Source of the DNA: Methanoregula sp.
Lineage (GTDB): Archaea; Halobacteriota; Methanomicrobia; Methanomicrobiales; Methanospirillaceae
Direction: 5' to 3'
Assembly (NCBI RefSeq): GCF_023227875.1
Contig: NZ_JALOCH010000006.1
Span: 124,001 to 188,000 of the forward strand
Length of the DNA: 64,000 bases
Position numbers and translations under genes: made by a program. Below the pieces are notes generated by a model. That model was not told the DNA's origin, made no database searches, and saw nothing but the letters and a program-made list of their open reading frames with translations. This document shows positions 36,141-44,597 of this stretch, piece by piece; position 1 is the stretch's first letter; each line of letters opens with the position of its first letter.

Positions 36141-36566
36141 ATGACTACCGAGACCCGCGAACTGAAGCCGGAGGAATTTGGTCTTGCAGAAAAGCTCTGG
36201 GTAGAATACCGGGGCCAGAAAGCGGACAAGGAACATGAGCGGATATTCGGTGTCTTCGATGACGGCACCCTTGCGACAACGGCCCGGTGCACCCGCCACC
36301 CTGACGGCCTGGAGATGGACTGCGTCTTTGCGTCTGAAAAGTACCGGGGGAAAGGGTATGCGAAGATGGCGGTCGGGCTGCTCCTGCAGGTATGCGGATG
36401 GGAGCAGATTTTTATTCACTCGACGCTGGTCCTGATCCCCTTTTACAAGAGAATGGGATTCGTGCCGATCCCCGAGGACAAACTCCCCCGGACAATCCGG
36501 GAACGATTCCTCTTCTGTTTCGGGGAGATGCAGGGATGTAATGTCTGCCCGATGACAAGGGTTTGA
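36141..36566 (+). CDS. GNAT family N-acetyltransferase
   Basis: 141 residues. The acetyl-CoA region is FASEKYRGKGYAKMAVGLLL (an RxxGxG/A-type loop), with LIPFYKRMGFVPIPED near the end, the common GNAT tail strand. The front half includes a strand pair (GTLATTARCTRHPDGLEMDC) holding the substrate side. The substrate is unknown. It is divergent from asnB with a 164-base gap. Confidence 0.85.
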   Translation: MTTETRELKPEEFGLAEKLWVEYRGQKADKEHERIFGVFDDGTLATTARCTRHPDGLEMDCVFASEKYRGKGYAKMAVGLLLQVCGWEQIFIHSTLVLIPFYKRMGFVPIPEDKLPRTIRERFLFCFGEMQGCNVCPMTRV

Positions 36567-36969
36567 CCGGCTGGAGCCGCTGTTGGTCAGGTTTTTTTCC
36601 ACCAGGATCAGACAACACCTGCATATTAAAAGGGGGGATTCAGAGATGGATGTCATTGAACCCTTCTTCCTTTTTTCGGGACAGCATATTACTATCCACA
36701 CTCTACCATATGATGAAGGGTTATAAGCGATTTCTCGCTCAAAGCTCTACACGTTCATAAAAACAAGCAGTGGCGTGATCATTAAAAATGCCGATCAGGG
36801 ATCCCCGGGGCCTTGGCTCCTCCAGCGTCCCTCTCGTGCGTCCCCCACCTGTATATGTGCCTGTCCGAAAATGGGTACGGTATGAAAGAGGCGCCATCGG
36901 CACACCGGTCCGCATACGATCCGCGAACAGATCATAATCCTTTTTTTATCGTCCGGGATATATTCAGCA
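36567..36969. other. 403-base gap with one repeat copy, no gene seen
   Basis: Between the GNAT gene and the membrane-bound regulator. Contains the first copy of the 32-bp repeat (36719-36750). The last 40 bases are AT-rich (CCTTTTTTTATCG, ATATATTC) and probably hold the promoter of the regulator at 36970. No RNA gene is recognised. Confidence 0.5.
36719..36750 (-). repeat. 32-bp repeat, copy 1 (promoter-like on minus strand)
   Basis: Plus-strand core CGATTTCTCGCTCAAAGCTC. It shares 29 of 32 bases with 39482-39513. On the minus strand the copy ends in CGCTTATAACC, resembling a TATA box after a conserved AGAGCTTTGAGCGAGAAAT block. Confidence 0.6.
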
Positions 36970-37770
36970 ATGAAGGGAAGGGTCCTGTTCGCCATACTTT
37001 TGATCTTCTCGCTGCTGTATCTCTTCCACGCACTGCTCCCGCCCAATATCGAGATGAACGGGTATGTTGTTGAACCGGTACCTCCCGGCACGGACCCTGC
37101 CACCCTTGGGGAACCCGTGGAAATGGAACAGGTCGAGTTCTGGGACCTGCCCCCCAAGATTATGCTGATGTCCATTATTCCGGCCATCCCGTTCATTAAA
37201 TTTCCCGCAGAGTTGATATTCGCCGCAAGTATCTGCCTGTTTTTTGGTTTCCGGATCATTGCCCGGCACAATATCTTTGACAGTGCGGTCCGGAAACGGG
37301 TGTATACCTGTATCCGGGAGAATCCCGGGATATCTTTCATGGCACTTGCCCGGGACACGGAGATAAAACCGGGGACCCTCCGCTATCACCTGGCCCTCAT
37401 GAAGATGACCGGAAAGATCACCCTGCTGGAGACATACGGTCATACGCGGTACTTTGAGAATTCCGGGAAATATCCGGAACTTGAACAGAAGATCCTGAAA
37501 TACTTAAAGAAGCCCACAGAGCGGACCATCTTCGATCTCATCCTCAAAAATCCGTGTGTGTCCCGGAAGGACCTCGAAGAGCAGCTGGGAATATCCGGGT
37601 CTTCGGTTACCTGGCACATGAACCGGCTCGCCAATGACGGGCTCATCACGGTCGATAAGATCGGGAAGAGTTCGCAGTACGTGATCGAACCGGAAGCGGC
37701 GGGGTACCTGAAGAAATATCTCGCGCCCCCTCACGAGGAGATCCCACATCCGGTTCCTGACTGCGGGTAA
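36970..37770 (+). CDS. Membrane-anchored winged-helix regulator with two HTH domains
   Basis: 266 residues. The N-terminus has a helix (RVLFAILLIFSLLYLFHALL), a short outside loop and a second helix (LIFAASICLFFGFRIIA). From residue 100 there are two winged helices in tandem: NPGISFMALARDTEIKPGTL then RYHLALMKMTGKI, and NPCVSRKDLEEQLGISGSSV then TWHMNRLANDGLI. This layout is common in Methanomicrobiales regulators and lets an outside or membrane signal act on DNA. Its target is unknown; it converges with the zinc-ribbon and secreted-protein genes, so these may be its regulon. Confidence 0.85.
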   Translation: MKGRVLFAILLIFSLLYLFHALLPPNIEMNGYVVEPVPPGTDPATLGEPVEMEQVEFWDLPPKIMLMSIIPAIPFIKFPAELIFAASICLFFGFRIIARHNIFDSAVRKRVYTCIRENPGISFMALARDTEIKPGTLRYHLALMKMTGKITLLETYGHTRYFENSGKYPELEQKILKYLKKPTERTIFDLILKNPCVSRKDLEEQLGISGSSVTWHMNRLANDGLITVDKIGKSSQYVIEPEAAGYLKKYLAPPHEEIPHPVPDCG

Positions 37771-37816
37771 AGAGGAGCCGGAACTCCTGAAAGCAACCTC
37801 TCTTAAAAAAACAGAT

Positions 37817-38086
37817 TTACGGCAGGATGCCGGATGAAAAAAGCAGGCCGGCGACAATCCCTGCCACCACCAGCATCAGGAAAATCCGGGCCCAGAACCT
37901 CAGGCCACAGATCCCTGTCGGGTCAGGGTCCCGCGGGTGTACCAGCGTATCGATATAATCCCGTACACACGGGCGGCCGCATTCCGGGCAGGTCGCATGG
38001 AATACCTTATCCTTGTACCCGCAGTGCGGACACATTATGGGAGGTTTCAGGCACATGGTATCTCCGGTTTTCTCCCGTGTTGTCAT
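37817..38086 (-). CDS. Small zinc-ribbon membrane protein
   Basis: 89 residues. Two CxxC pairs (CPHCGYKDKVF and CPECGRPC) form a probable zinc ribbon; a C-terminal helix (IFLMLVVAGIVAGLLFSSG) anchors it with the ribbon likely inside the cell. Its ATG overlaps the upstream secreted-protein stop (ATGA), implying coupled translation. An internal ATG at 38056 is an alternative start. No known function. Confidence 0.7.
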   Translation of the reverse strand: MTTREKTGDTMCLKPPIMCPHCGYKDKVFHATCPECGRPCVRDYIDTLVHPRDPDPTGICGLRFWARIFLMLVVAGIVAGLLFSSGILP

Positions 38087-39444
38087 GTTGAGGTGTCGGT
38101 ACTACCCTGTACCACGGCGTCCGGTGACGGGAAAAGGTTCAGGGAAGGAATACCTGCAATCGCTTTCCCGAGGGTGATCGTATATTCAAAGCTCTGGGCA
38201 TTCTTTGGCATGACGGAGAGCTGCCATGCGCCGGGCCTGCCCTCGGCCGTATAGGTAACGATATACTGGGTGTTCACTTCCTGATAGGTCCCTTCCTGAG
38301 AAGCTGCGCTGAGGAGCTGGTCGCTGCTGAGGCTGACGGTACCTTTGATGACCTTCTGGACCGGACTGATCGGGACGATCCCCTCCGGCCCGGTGAGCGT
38401 GGTTTCAAACGAGGGTTCCCGGACCGTAGCCGCGGTAAGAGGGTTAGCGTATCCCGAGTACCCTGAAGTGAGTTCAATCGAGATGGGTTCTGCAGCATCG
38501 AGGGTAAATTTCCTGACGTAGGGTTCCGGGGGTTGCCTCCAGATATTGAAGTTCATCGATACCCGGCCTTCTCCCTGCAGGAGCGACGGGTCATCGATAC
38601 CGAGATCGATATAGCCGTTATAGTAGCCGGTCGCCGTTGCCGGCACGTTCATTACAACCTCCAGGGACCCGGTTGCACCCGGCGGGATGGATGAAGGGGC
38701 ATTCAGCTTAAAGGCACTCCCGGTCAGCCCCGGCTCTACAGGGCCGTACGGCCCGTATGTCATGAAGCTGTCGCTGCTGATCTCCGGGTCAAGCTGGACC
38801 GTAGTGGTCCCGGTGTTTTTTATCTCTATGGGATACCTGTACTCCTTTCCTGCCTCAACCTGGTCAGATATATACATCGGTGAAATCTGGATCGCTGGGA
38901 GGGAAACAATATTCACATTAACGTTCATCTGGTGGATGTAGTTCGGGTACGGGGTTGGATATGCCGAGGGGTACTGCTCATCGGTGAATGCAATTATGGT
39001 ACTTGATGAGCCCCGGGAAGCATCCGCGGGAGCTGCCACCTTCACCGTGAACTTTGTGCTCTCGCCTGCCGGAAGTTCGAAAGACTCCGGCGTAATCGTT
39101 ATCCAGGAACTGTCAAGTGTATACGGCCCGTTATAGGGGAGGGTTTTGACCGCTGGCCGGAGGTCAGCGGCTTTGTTGTCCCGGTTCCTTACGGTTACTG
39201 TCATCTCTTTTGACTCGCCCGGCTTGAGGGCGAACTGCATGTACGTGGGATTGATCTCCAGTTTCGTGTAGTTGCCTGCCGTGTCAGAGCCAGCGGCCGG
39301 TGTGGGTGCCGGCAATGGAATTGCCTTCACCACCTGCATGGCCTGGCTGCTGTATGCTGGTTGCTCTTCTGCTGCGCCAGCTGCTGCAATGAGGAAGAAG
39401 AGCATCACGGCAGCAATAAGGAGGGTTGTGACAGTTCGGGTCAT
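38083..39444 (-). CDS. Secreted protein with Ig-like domains
   Basis: 453 residues. A signal peptide (TLLIAAVMLFFLIAAAGAAE) leads to at least two beta-sandwich domains of the type seen in COG1470-like proteins: LEINPTYMQFALKPGESKEM and VTVRNRDNKAADL, then SPMYISDQVEAGKEYRYPIE followed by IKNTGTTTVQLD. There is no C-terminal membrane helix, so it should be free or bound by partners. It precedes, and overlaps by ATGA, the zinc-ribbon membrane protein. Role is unknown; surface or cell-envelope binding is the plainest guess. Confidence 0.7.
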   Translation of the reverse strand: MTRTVTTLLIAAVMLFFLIAAAGAAEEQPAYSSQAMQVVKAIPLPAPTPAAGSDTAGNYTKLEINPTYMQFALKPGESKEMTVTVRNRDNKAADLRPAVKTLPYNGPYTLDSSWITITPESFELPAGESTKFTVKVAAPADASRGSSSTIIAFTDEQYPSAYPTPYPNYIHQMNVNVNIVSLPAIQISPMYISDQVEAGKEYRYPIEIKNTGTTTVQLDPEISSDSFMTYGPYGPVEPGLTGSAFKLNAPSSIPPGATGSLEVVMNVPATATGYYNGYIDLGIDDPSLLQGEGRVSMNFNIWRQPPEPYVRKFTLDAAEPISIELTSGYSGYANPLTAATVREPSFETTLTGPEGIVPISPVQKVIKGTVSLSSDQLLSAASQEGTYQEVNTQYIVTYTAEGRPGAWQLSVMPKNAQSFEYTITLGKAIAGIPSLNLFPSPDAVVQGSTDTST

Positions 39445-39481
39445 GGAATCTCTCTCGTATGTGGTTATCGGTCAGGGCTGT

Positions 39482-39513
39482 GGTAATAAACGATTTCTCG
39501 TTCAAAGCTCTAC
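39482..39513 (-). repeat. 32-bp repeat, copy 2 (promoter-like for secreted-protein gene)
   Basis: Plus-strand core CGATTTCTCGTTCAAAGCTC. On the minus strand it ends in CGTTTATTACC about 38 bases before the secreted-protein start at 39444, the right place for a TATA box. Confidence 0.6.
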
Positions 39514-39737
39514 TGATGGCTCTGGTCAGCATCCGGCATTTCCTGCCGAAGAAAAGAGTCTTTAAAAAATGGGCAGGGGAGAGTCCCCCGCCCGGTGAAA
39601 TCGCACCACATGGATTTCTCTAAAAGGTGGTTGTGCGGGAAATGGATTGAGAGATGTCGGTATTGTGACGGGCATCATGCATCCCTGTGAACATGACAAA
39701 AGAATATTGAAGCGAGAGAGCATAAATCTGAAAAGAT

Positions 39738-40079
39738 ATGAGTGGCAAAATAGAATCCCGCCGGCAAAAGTTGTTTCAAAGAGAGATGAAAAAGAAATTT
39801 GCTGAAACGACACCTCCCGACAATACAGTACGTGGAGTGTACGAATCCGCCCTACCTGTTCCTGCAACGGAGAACCGGGAGGTCAAGGTGATGCTTGCCG
39901 ATATTATTTCCCGGCTCGACCGGATTGAAGAGAAGATCGACGAGAATGTCTATCCTCCTGAATCGGCAATCAAACCGGCGTTTGTCAAACGGATAAAAAA
40001 AGCCCAGGCCGATATCGCTAAAGGAAAAGGGAAGACGTACGAATCGATGGACGCTTTTATCAGGGCCATCTCTGAATGA
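39738..40079 (+). CDS. Probable antitoxin of a RelE-type module
   Basis: 113 residues, hydrophilic. The C-terminal third PPESAIKPAFVKRIKKAQAD and YESMDAFIRAISE looks like DUF2683-type small proteins that go with RelE toxins. The middle (DIISRLDRIEEKIDENV) is a likely coiled coil for dimerisation, and the N-terminus is basic. Its stop overlaps the RelE ATG (ATGA at 40076-40079), the classic coupled antitoxin-toxin order. Confidence 0.7.
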   Translation: MSGKIESRRQKLFQREMKKKFAETTPPDNTVRGVYESALPVPATENREVKVMLADIISRLDRIEEKIDENVYPPESAIKPAFVKRIKKAQADIAKGKGKTYESMDAFIRAISE

Positions 40080-40339
40080 CGTACACGATTGTCGCGAATC
40101 CTGAGGTTGAGGCGACCTTTGGGAAGATGGCAAAGAAGGACGTTGCCCGGTTTGGGCAGATAATCAAAAAACTCCAGGAACTTGGCGAGAACCCGGCAAT
40201 CGGTAAGCCGCTTCACCGGCCAATGCAGGGACTGCGGCGCGTGCATATCGGGCACTTTATCCTGACGTATAAATTTGAAAAGAAGAAAGGGCTGATTACT
40301 CTCGTGGATTATGCACACCACGATGAAGCGTATAGTTAG
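40076..40339 (+). CDS. RelE/ParE family toxin (mRNA interferase)
   Basis: 87 residues. RelE fold: ATFGKMAKKDVARFGQIIKK, NPAIGKPLHRPMQGLRRVHI and GHFILTYKFEKKKGLITLVD. The basic residues of RelE active sites are plausible in the GLRRVHIGHF segment, and the final YAHHDEAYS matches the family ending. RelE toxins cut mRNA at the ribosome. It is coupled with the upstream antitoxin by ATGA. Confidence 0.88.
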   Translation: MTYTIVANPEVEATFGKMAKKDVARFGQIIKKLQELGENPAIGKPLHRPMQGLRRVHIGHFILTYKFEKKKGLITLVDYAHHDEAYS

Positions 40340-40416
40340 GGTTTGACCAGTCCTTTTTTTGTCCGGTAAACCGGACTGAAAAGGCCGGGATGCCAGCAAT
40401 ACAGCAGGGAGGCGAG

Positions 40417-40527
40417 CTACGTTCTTCCGGATTTTTTCACAGCAGCTTTCTTCCCCGCCGCCCGCTTTTTCCCCACCGGGCAGGCGTCCCGGCTATCCCT
40501 CAGGACAACTGCCCGTTCCGCATGCAT
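40417..40527 (-). CDS. Possible tiny lysine-rich protein
   Basis: A 36-residue open frame, overlapping the end of the membrane-protein gene in another frame. It begins MHAERAVVLRDSRDACPV and ends in the strongly basic tail GKKRAAGKKAAVKKSGRT, which resembles histone-H1-like or nucleic-acid-binding tails and the K-rich tail of the AhpD-like protein nearby. An in-frame ATG at 40560 would give 47 residues. No other evidence of expression; it could be chance. Confidence 0.35.
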   Translation of the reverse strand: MHAERAVVLRDSRDACPVGKKRAAGKKAAVKKSGRT

Positions 40528-41149
40528 TGTTACGACTCGCTCTCCAAAACCTCCCCGCATGCATCAGGTGCACGATCCCGACAACCGGCATTCCCAGCAC
40601 CAGGTAGAGCATAGACCACCCCTCGTAAACAGAATGTCCGTTCCGGATCTCCCCGGGTGCATAGGATGCCTGAAAGAACATCGCAACAATGAGGAGCAGC
40701 GACAGCACGCCAATGACGAGGGTGACGGCAAAGAGGGTATTCACCCGGTCTCCTGCCTTTTTCCGCGAGAGGAAGAATAGTGCGCTGCAGAGGGGGAGGA
40801 GGCTGATGGCAACAAACGCCACACTCCCGATCAGGTATCCCGGGTCAACGATGAGTTTTGACAGGATCGATAAGACCGCGGCGACCGCGAGGACAATGCC
40901 GAGCGGTACTCCAAGAGACCATGCGGGGTTCTGCGTCCGGGTGGTTGCAAGGAACACGGTACATCCAGCAAGCGAGATCAGGCCGAGGATCCCTTGAAGG
41001 TGGTAAGGAAAAATCAGTTGCAGGCTCTCCCGGAGGCCGGAACCTGTTGGGATGGATGTGACCAGCATATTTGAGATTATGGCAGCAACAAACCAGAAGA
41101 ATACGGCCGATACGGCGACAAGCGAGAGTGTGGGAATGACAGGCCTCAT
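40493..41149 (-). CDS. Hypothetical six-helix membrane protein
   Basis: 218 residues, of which most are in six hydrophobic helices, for example VAVSAVFFWFVAAIISNMLV, VPLGIVLAVAAVLSILSKLI and LFAVTLVIGVLSLLLIVAMF. It looks like DUF998-type proteins, but no motif fixes it. The last 18 residues are cytosolic and contain two Cys. The ATG before RPVIPTLS was chosen; one seven codons upstream (41170) is possible. It is not tightly linked with neighbours. Confidence 0.65.
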   Translation of the reverse strand: MRPVIPTLSLVAVSAVFFWFVAAIISNMLVTSIPTGSGLRESLQLIFPYHLQGILGLISLAGCTVFLATTRTQNPAWSLGVPLGIVLAVAAVLSILSKLIVDPGYLIGSVAFVAISLLPLCSALFFLSRKKAGDRVNTLFAVTLVIGVLSLLLIVAMFFQASYAPGEIRNGHSVYEGWSMLYLVLGMPVVGIVHLMHAGRFWRASRNNACGTGSCPEG

Positions 41150-41320
41150 GATAACACCATCACCGACCATGTCGGTTATCGGGAAGCATAGCCGGGTATC
41201 CCACCATATTTAATTACAATCCTGTATAAAATAATCGAAATGAATCCTGGGAACACCCTATAAAAAAGGATTACCGGGCCAGAAGGTCCCGGGAGATCAA
41301 CGGTAACAGAGAGAGGGCTG

Positions 41321-41827
41321 TTACTGGTTTGCAGTCTGTTTTCCTTTCCCCCGCACTGTCTTCTTCTTCGCCACTTTCGGCTTTGCCACAACCCCCGGCA
41401 CATCGCACGGCATGCACTTCTCCAGCTTCTCGTCAACGATACGATAGGCATTCGCAAGAACGGACGAATTGGAGATCATGCCGGACAACAAAATAACCTC
41501 AAGGATCTCGTCGCGGGTCGCCCCCATCTTCATCGCCGCCTGCATGTGGTAGCCGGTACAGTGCGGGCACTTCAGCGCAGCCCCCACCGCCATGCTGATC
41601 AGCTCCACGTACTTCGGGTCGAGCGGGCTTGTCTGCGCCACCGTCCCCTTGTACAGGAGGTGGGAGATGAGCACCTCGGGGCGCTCGCCCATCCTCTTGA
41701 AGATGAGCGGGATCTTCCCGTACTCCTCTTCGATTGCCTTCATCCACTCTTCTGCGGTTACGTCAGCGCCCTGCGCGACGATCCGTGCCAGCTTCTGTTC
41801 AAACGTGACTTTCGATGACCTTCCCAT
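41321..41827 (-). CDS. Carboxymuconolactone decarboxylase/AhpD-like protein
   Basis: 168 residues. The AhpD-like redox motif is C87-x2-C90-x3-H94 (ALKCPHCTGYHMQAAMKMGA) followed by DEILEVILLSG, so a thiol redox or peroxidase role is plausible. The tail is basic (KPKVAKKKTVRGKGK). It is 10 bases after mmp7, on the same strand, so it is the last gene of the marker operon. MCR activation is highly redox-dependent, making this position noteworthy, but a link is inferred. Confidence 0.88.
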   Translation of the reverse strand: MGRSSKVTFEQKLARIVAQGADVTAEEWMKAIEEEYGKIPLIFKRMGERPEVLISHLLYKGTVAQTSPLDPKYVELISMAVGAALKCPHCTGYHMQAAMKMGATRDEILEVILLSGMISNSSVLANAYRIVDEKLEKCMPCDVPGVVAKPKVAKKKTVRGKGKQTANQ

Positions 41828-41837
41828 AATAACAGCC

Positions 41838-42776
41838 TCATATCACCGTGTTCGTCTCCGAGAACGGGAGTACCCGGACAAGGATGTAGTCCCGCATCCG
41901 CGAAGGAAGTACTTCCGCAATATCCCCGAGCTGGATCCCGTCCTCGATCTCGATATGCCTCAGCCGCTCCGCGAATGTGTCGTAGGGCAGCTTTACCCGC
42001 AGGCCGGCCATCTGCACGGTCAGGGGCGTGGGCGACGTCACGTCAAGGATCTCGGGGATCTTCTCTTTGATCACGCCCATGAGCCGGGCCGGCGAGACCG
42101 AGAGGGGGTCCTTTGCAATCGAGTCCCGCTTCTTCTCGAGCACCCGGGTGATCTCCGCCACGATCTCGTCCAGCTTGTCCAGCTGGTCGGCCTCTTTTGT
42201 CCTCCGCATGAACCGGCCCACGTTCCCCACGTACCCGTCCACCGGCGGGTCGATGATCTTTTTGAGCACCTCAATGTCGGGGCCCCCGCAGAGCACGATC
42301 GGCACCTCGATCCCGCGCCGGAGCGTGGGCATCTTATACTCGATGCAGGTCTCGAAATTGCCGAGGAGGTACACTGCGATGTCGTGCTCGTTGATCACGT
42401 CCCGCTCCTCGTCGTTCAGGCCCGCGATCCGCTTCCCGGGGCCCCGGGCAAGGCTGACCATGTTGCTCTTTGCCCCGAGGCGACGGACGTACTCCGCGAT
42501 GTCGCAGGACGGGTGGGGCAGGTGGTGGATCTCGAGGCTCATGCTGACAATCGCGATCTCCGTCCCGACCAGCGGGGAGTCGGTCACTTCCCCGAAGAGC
42601 GGGCGGGAGATCTCGCGGATCAGCCCGATGTCCTCCCGCGGTACGAAGCACTGGAGCACGACCTCCTGCGCGAGGATGTGCTTCTGGACGATATAGCCCC
42701 CGAGGTCCTCGATCAGATCCTCGACAATATCGTGCTGGTAGATCCCGCCCTTGTAGGTGACCGGCACGAGCATCAT
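41838..42776 (-). CDS. mmp7: Methanogenesis marker protein 7
   Basis: 312 residues, found only in methanogens and relatives with MCR. It opens VPVTYKGGIYQHDIVEDLIE and includes RKVLLA-like charged stretches and LCGGPDIEVLKKIIDPPVDG. With Mmp17, Mmp3, McrC and component A2 it has been linked to the ATP-dependent MCR activation complex. The ATG overlaps the mmp17 stop (ATGA at 42773-42776). The family call rests on length, sequence style and gene order. Confidence 0.9.
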   Translation of the reverse strand: MMLVPVTYKGGIYQHDIVEDLIEDLGGYIVQKHILAQEVVLQCFVPREDIGLIREISRPLFGEVTDSPLVGTEIAIVSMSLEIHHLPHPSCDIAEYVRRLGAKSNMVSLARGPGKRIAGLNDEERDVINEHDIAVYLLGNFETCIEYKMPTLRRGIEVPIVLCGGPDIEVLKKIIDPPVDGYVGNVGRFMRRTKEADQLDKLDEIVAEITRVLEKKRDSIAKDPLSVSPARLMGVIKEKIPEILDVTSPTPLTVQMAGLRVKLPYDTFAERLRHIEIEDGIQLGDIAEVLPSRMRDYILVRVLPFSETNTVI

Positions 42777-43357
42777 GGCGGCACCTCGCCCATCAGCGCA
42801 AACTTCTCAGCAACAAGCGTACTGATGTCCTCCGCGAGGGTGTTCTCGCTTGCCACGAAGAAGAACTTGCTGCCCGTGAAGACCTCGCTCCTGAGCCGGA
42901 AACCCTCGGGAGCAATGCACCGGAGGGCGTAGATGAGGTCCTTGTGCACCGACTCGCTCGGGTCGGCGACCACGATCTCCTCGATATCCTTTGGCTGGGC
43001 AGGGACATCGTAGAGGATCACCGTGAACCGGTCGGGCTGCTCGACTTTCTCCTTGCCGAACCGCTCCCAGAAGATCTTCAGCATCGGCGCCAGGTAGGTC
43101 TCGTCCGATATGACGAGCGTCATCCTGCCCTCCTGCGGGTTGATATTGGCAAAGTCCCCGACCCGGACAACAGTCGTGATCTTCCGGAGGATCCCGACAG
43201 CGACAAAGACCGGCACCTTGGGGTCGATGAAGATATGGAGCTTGTCCACGACCTTCAGCAGGTTGTGGTCGAGCAGGACGTCGTTTGCGATCTGCTTGTA
43301 GATCTCGCCACCCAGCGGCTCGGGGCATTCCACTTCAAAGTACTCGACAGCCAGCAT
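42773..43357 (-). CDS. mmp17: Methanogenesis marker protein 17
   Basis: 194 residues. Begins LAVEYFEVECPEPLGGEIYK and has HIFIDPKVPVFVAVGILRKI and FTVILYDVPAQPKDIEEIVV. This family is confined to MCR-bearing archaea, where it works with Mmp7 and A2 in MCR activation. It starts 1 base before the mmp15 stop region and overlaps mmp7 by four bases, inside a seven-gene run. Confidence 0.9.
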   Translation of the reverse strand: MLAVEYFEVECPEPLGGEIYKQIANDVLLDHNLLKVVDKLHIFIDPKVPVFVAVGILRKITTVVRVGDFANINPQEGRMTLVISDETYLAPMLKIFWERFGKEKVEQPDRFTVILYDVPAQPKDIEEIVVADPSESVHKDLIYALRCIAPEGFRLRSEVFTGSKFFFVASENTLAEDISTLVAEKFALMGEVPP

Positions 43358-43358
43358 C

Positions 43359-44597
43359 TTATTCGTCCTTTATGAATCCTGATGCGAGGAGTGCTGATCC
43401 GACGGCACCGATGTACTGGGAGTGGTGGGGCACGACGATCTTCGTCTGCAACAGCTCCCCCATGGCATGGACAAGCCCCTCGATGAGGGACGTGCCCCCG
43501 ACCATGATTACCGGCTCCTTGATGTCCACTTCCTGCAGCTGCTGCTCGAAGACCTGCTCCGCAACGCTGTGGCAGGCCGCGGCTGCAACATCCTCCCGGG
43601 TGCTCCCGGCAGCAAGGGCGTTGACCAGGCTCTGGGTGCCAAAGACGATACAGTAACTGTTCATCGGCACGTGTCCGCCGAACCCTTTCATGGAGAGCGG
43701 GCCGAGCTCGGTGATATCGACGCCGAGGCGTTTCGCCGTCATCTCGAGGAACCGCCCGCTTGCACCGGCGCAGATCCCGCCCATCGTGAAGACGCCCGGG
43801 ATGCCGTCCATCACGGTTATCGCCTTGTTGTCCATACCCCCGATATCGATCACCGTTGCCGGCCCGTGCTGCCGGTCTGCGAGGTAGACCGCTCCTTTCG
43901 AATTGACGGTCAGTTCTTCCTGGATGAGGTTGGCGTTGAGGTCTTTGCCGACAAGGAACCGGCCGTATCCCGTGGTGCCGATTGCCTGGATATCTTTCAT
44001 GGTCATGCCGGCTTCGGCAAGGGCGGTCTCGATCACGCCGTGGGCGCTCGTGAGCACCTCCGTAGTGGGCTGCCAGCCCGTACCGATGATCTTGTTGTCC
44101 TTCATCACGATCGCTTTCGTTGTCGCGGATCCGGAATCGAGACCAAGGGTGATCCCCTGCTGGGTCTCGCGGGCAAGGAGGGCACGCCTCCGGGCGATGG
44201 TGGTCAGGGCCTCCATCCGTGTCAGGAGCGTCCCCGAGGTAGTCCGTTCGGTGAAGGAGTAACTGACCACCGGCAGTTTCGAGTTCTCGTGGATAAAACG
44301 CCGGAGTTCGTTTCTCACGATTGCGGCCTCGGCACACCGGAAGCAGGTGGCGATGAAGACCGCGTCGGCTTCCACCCTGCCATCAACAAGGGCCTTTGCC
44401 CGGGCAATGGCAAGCTTGAGATCGGGGCTTTTCACGTCAAGCCCGAATGCATCGTAGTCACGCCGGATGTCCTTTAAGGCAATGTCCGGGAAGAAGATCT
44501 CGCCGTTGACCTCGTGCGCCGCGGTATCGATCTCGTGCTGGACACCGGAGTAATCTGCGCCGCAGGAGAGCTGGGCGATCCGTACCGGGGGCGTCAT
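43359..44597 (-). CDS. mmp15: Methanogenesis marker protein 15 (BadF/BcrA-type ATPase)
   Basis: 412 residues. An ASKHA-fold ATPase like 2-hydroxyacyl-CoA dehydratase activators: phosphate-1 ITLGLDSGSATTKAIVMKDN, IQAIGTTGYGRFLVGKD, phosphate-2 ATVIDIGGMDNKAITVMDG and FTMGGICAGASGRFLEMTAK, whose Cys is the cluster ligand of activases, and adenosine motif IMVGGTSLIEGLVHA. An N-terminal extension (about 130 residues, several Cys) is characteristic. Such proteins transfer electrons with ATP hydrolysis, apt for reducing Ni in F430. Overlaps mmp5 by ATGA. Confidence 0.93.
   Translation of the reverse strand: MTPPVRIAQLSCGADYSGVQHEIDTAAHEVNGEIFFPDIALKDIRRDYDAFGLDVKSPDLKLAIARAKALVDGRVEADAVFIATCFRCAEAAIVRNELRRFIHENSKLPVVSYSFTERTTSGTLLTRMEALTTIARRRALLARETQQGITLGLDSGSATTKAIVMKDNKIIGTGWQPTTEVLTSAHGVIETALAEAGMTMKDIQAIGTTGYGRFLVGKDLNANLIQEELTVNSKGAVYLADRQHGPATVIDIGGMDNKAITVMDGIPGVFTMGGICAGASGRFLEMTAKRLGVDITELGPLSMKGFGGHVPMNSYCIVFGTQSLVNALAAGSTREDVAAAACHSVAEQVFEQQLQEVDIKEPVIMVGGTSLIEGLVHAMGELLQTKIVVPHHSQYIGAVGSALLASGFIKDE

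Noticed and set aside
35976..36701. A 241-codon minus-strand frame over the GNAT gene that could have followed repeat copy 1
   Set aside because: Antisense to a GNAT with clear acetyl-CoA motif; no domain or start signal. A non-coding transcript stays possible and is covered in the findings.
36563..36760. Frame encoding KRFLAQSSTR over repeat copy 1, matched by KRFLVQSSTD at copy 2
   Set aside because: The shared peptide is simply the translated repeat; neither frame has further similarity.
41592..42932. A 446-codon open frame on the plus strand across AhpD-like and mmp7 genes
   Set aside because: Crosses two well-supported genes in antisense and shows no family features.
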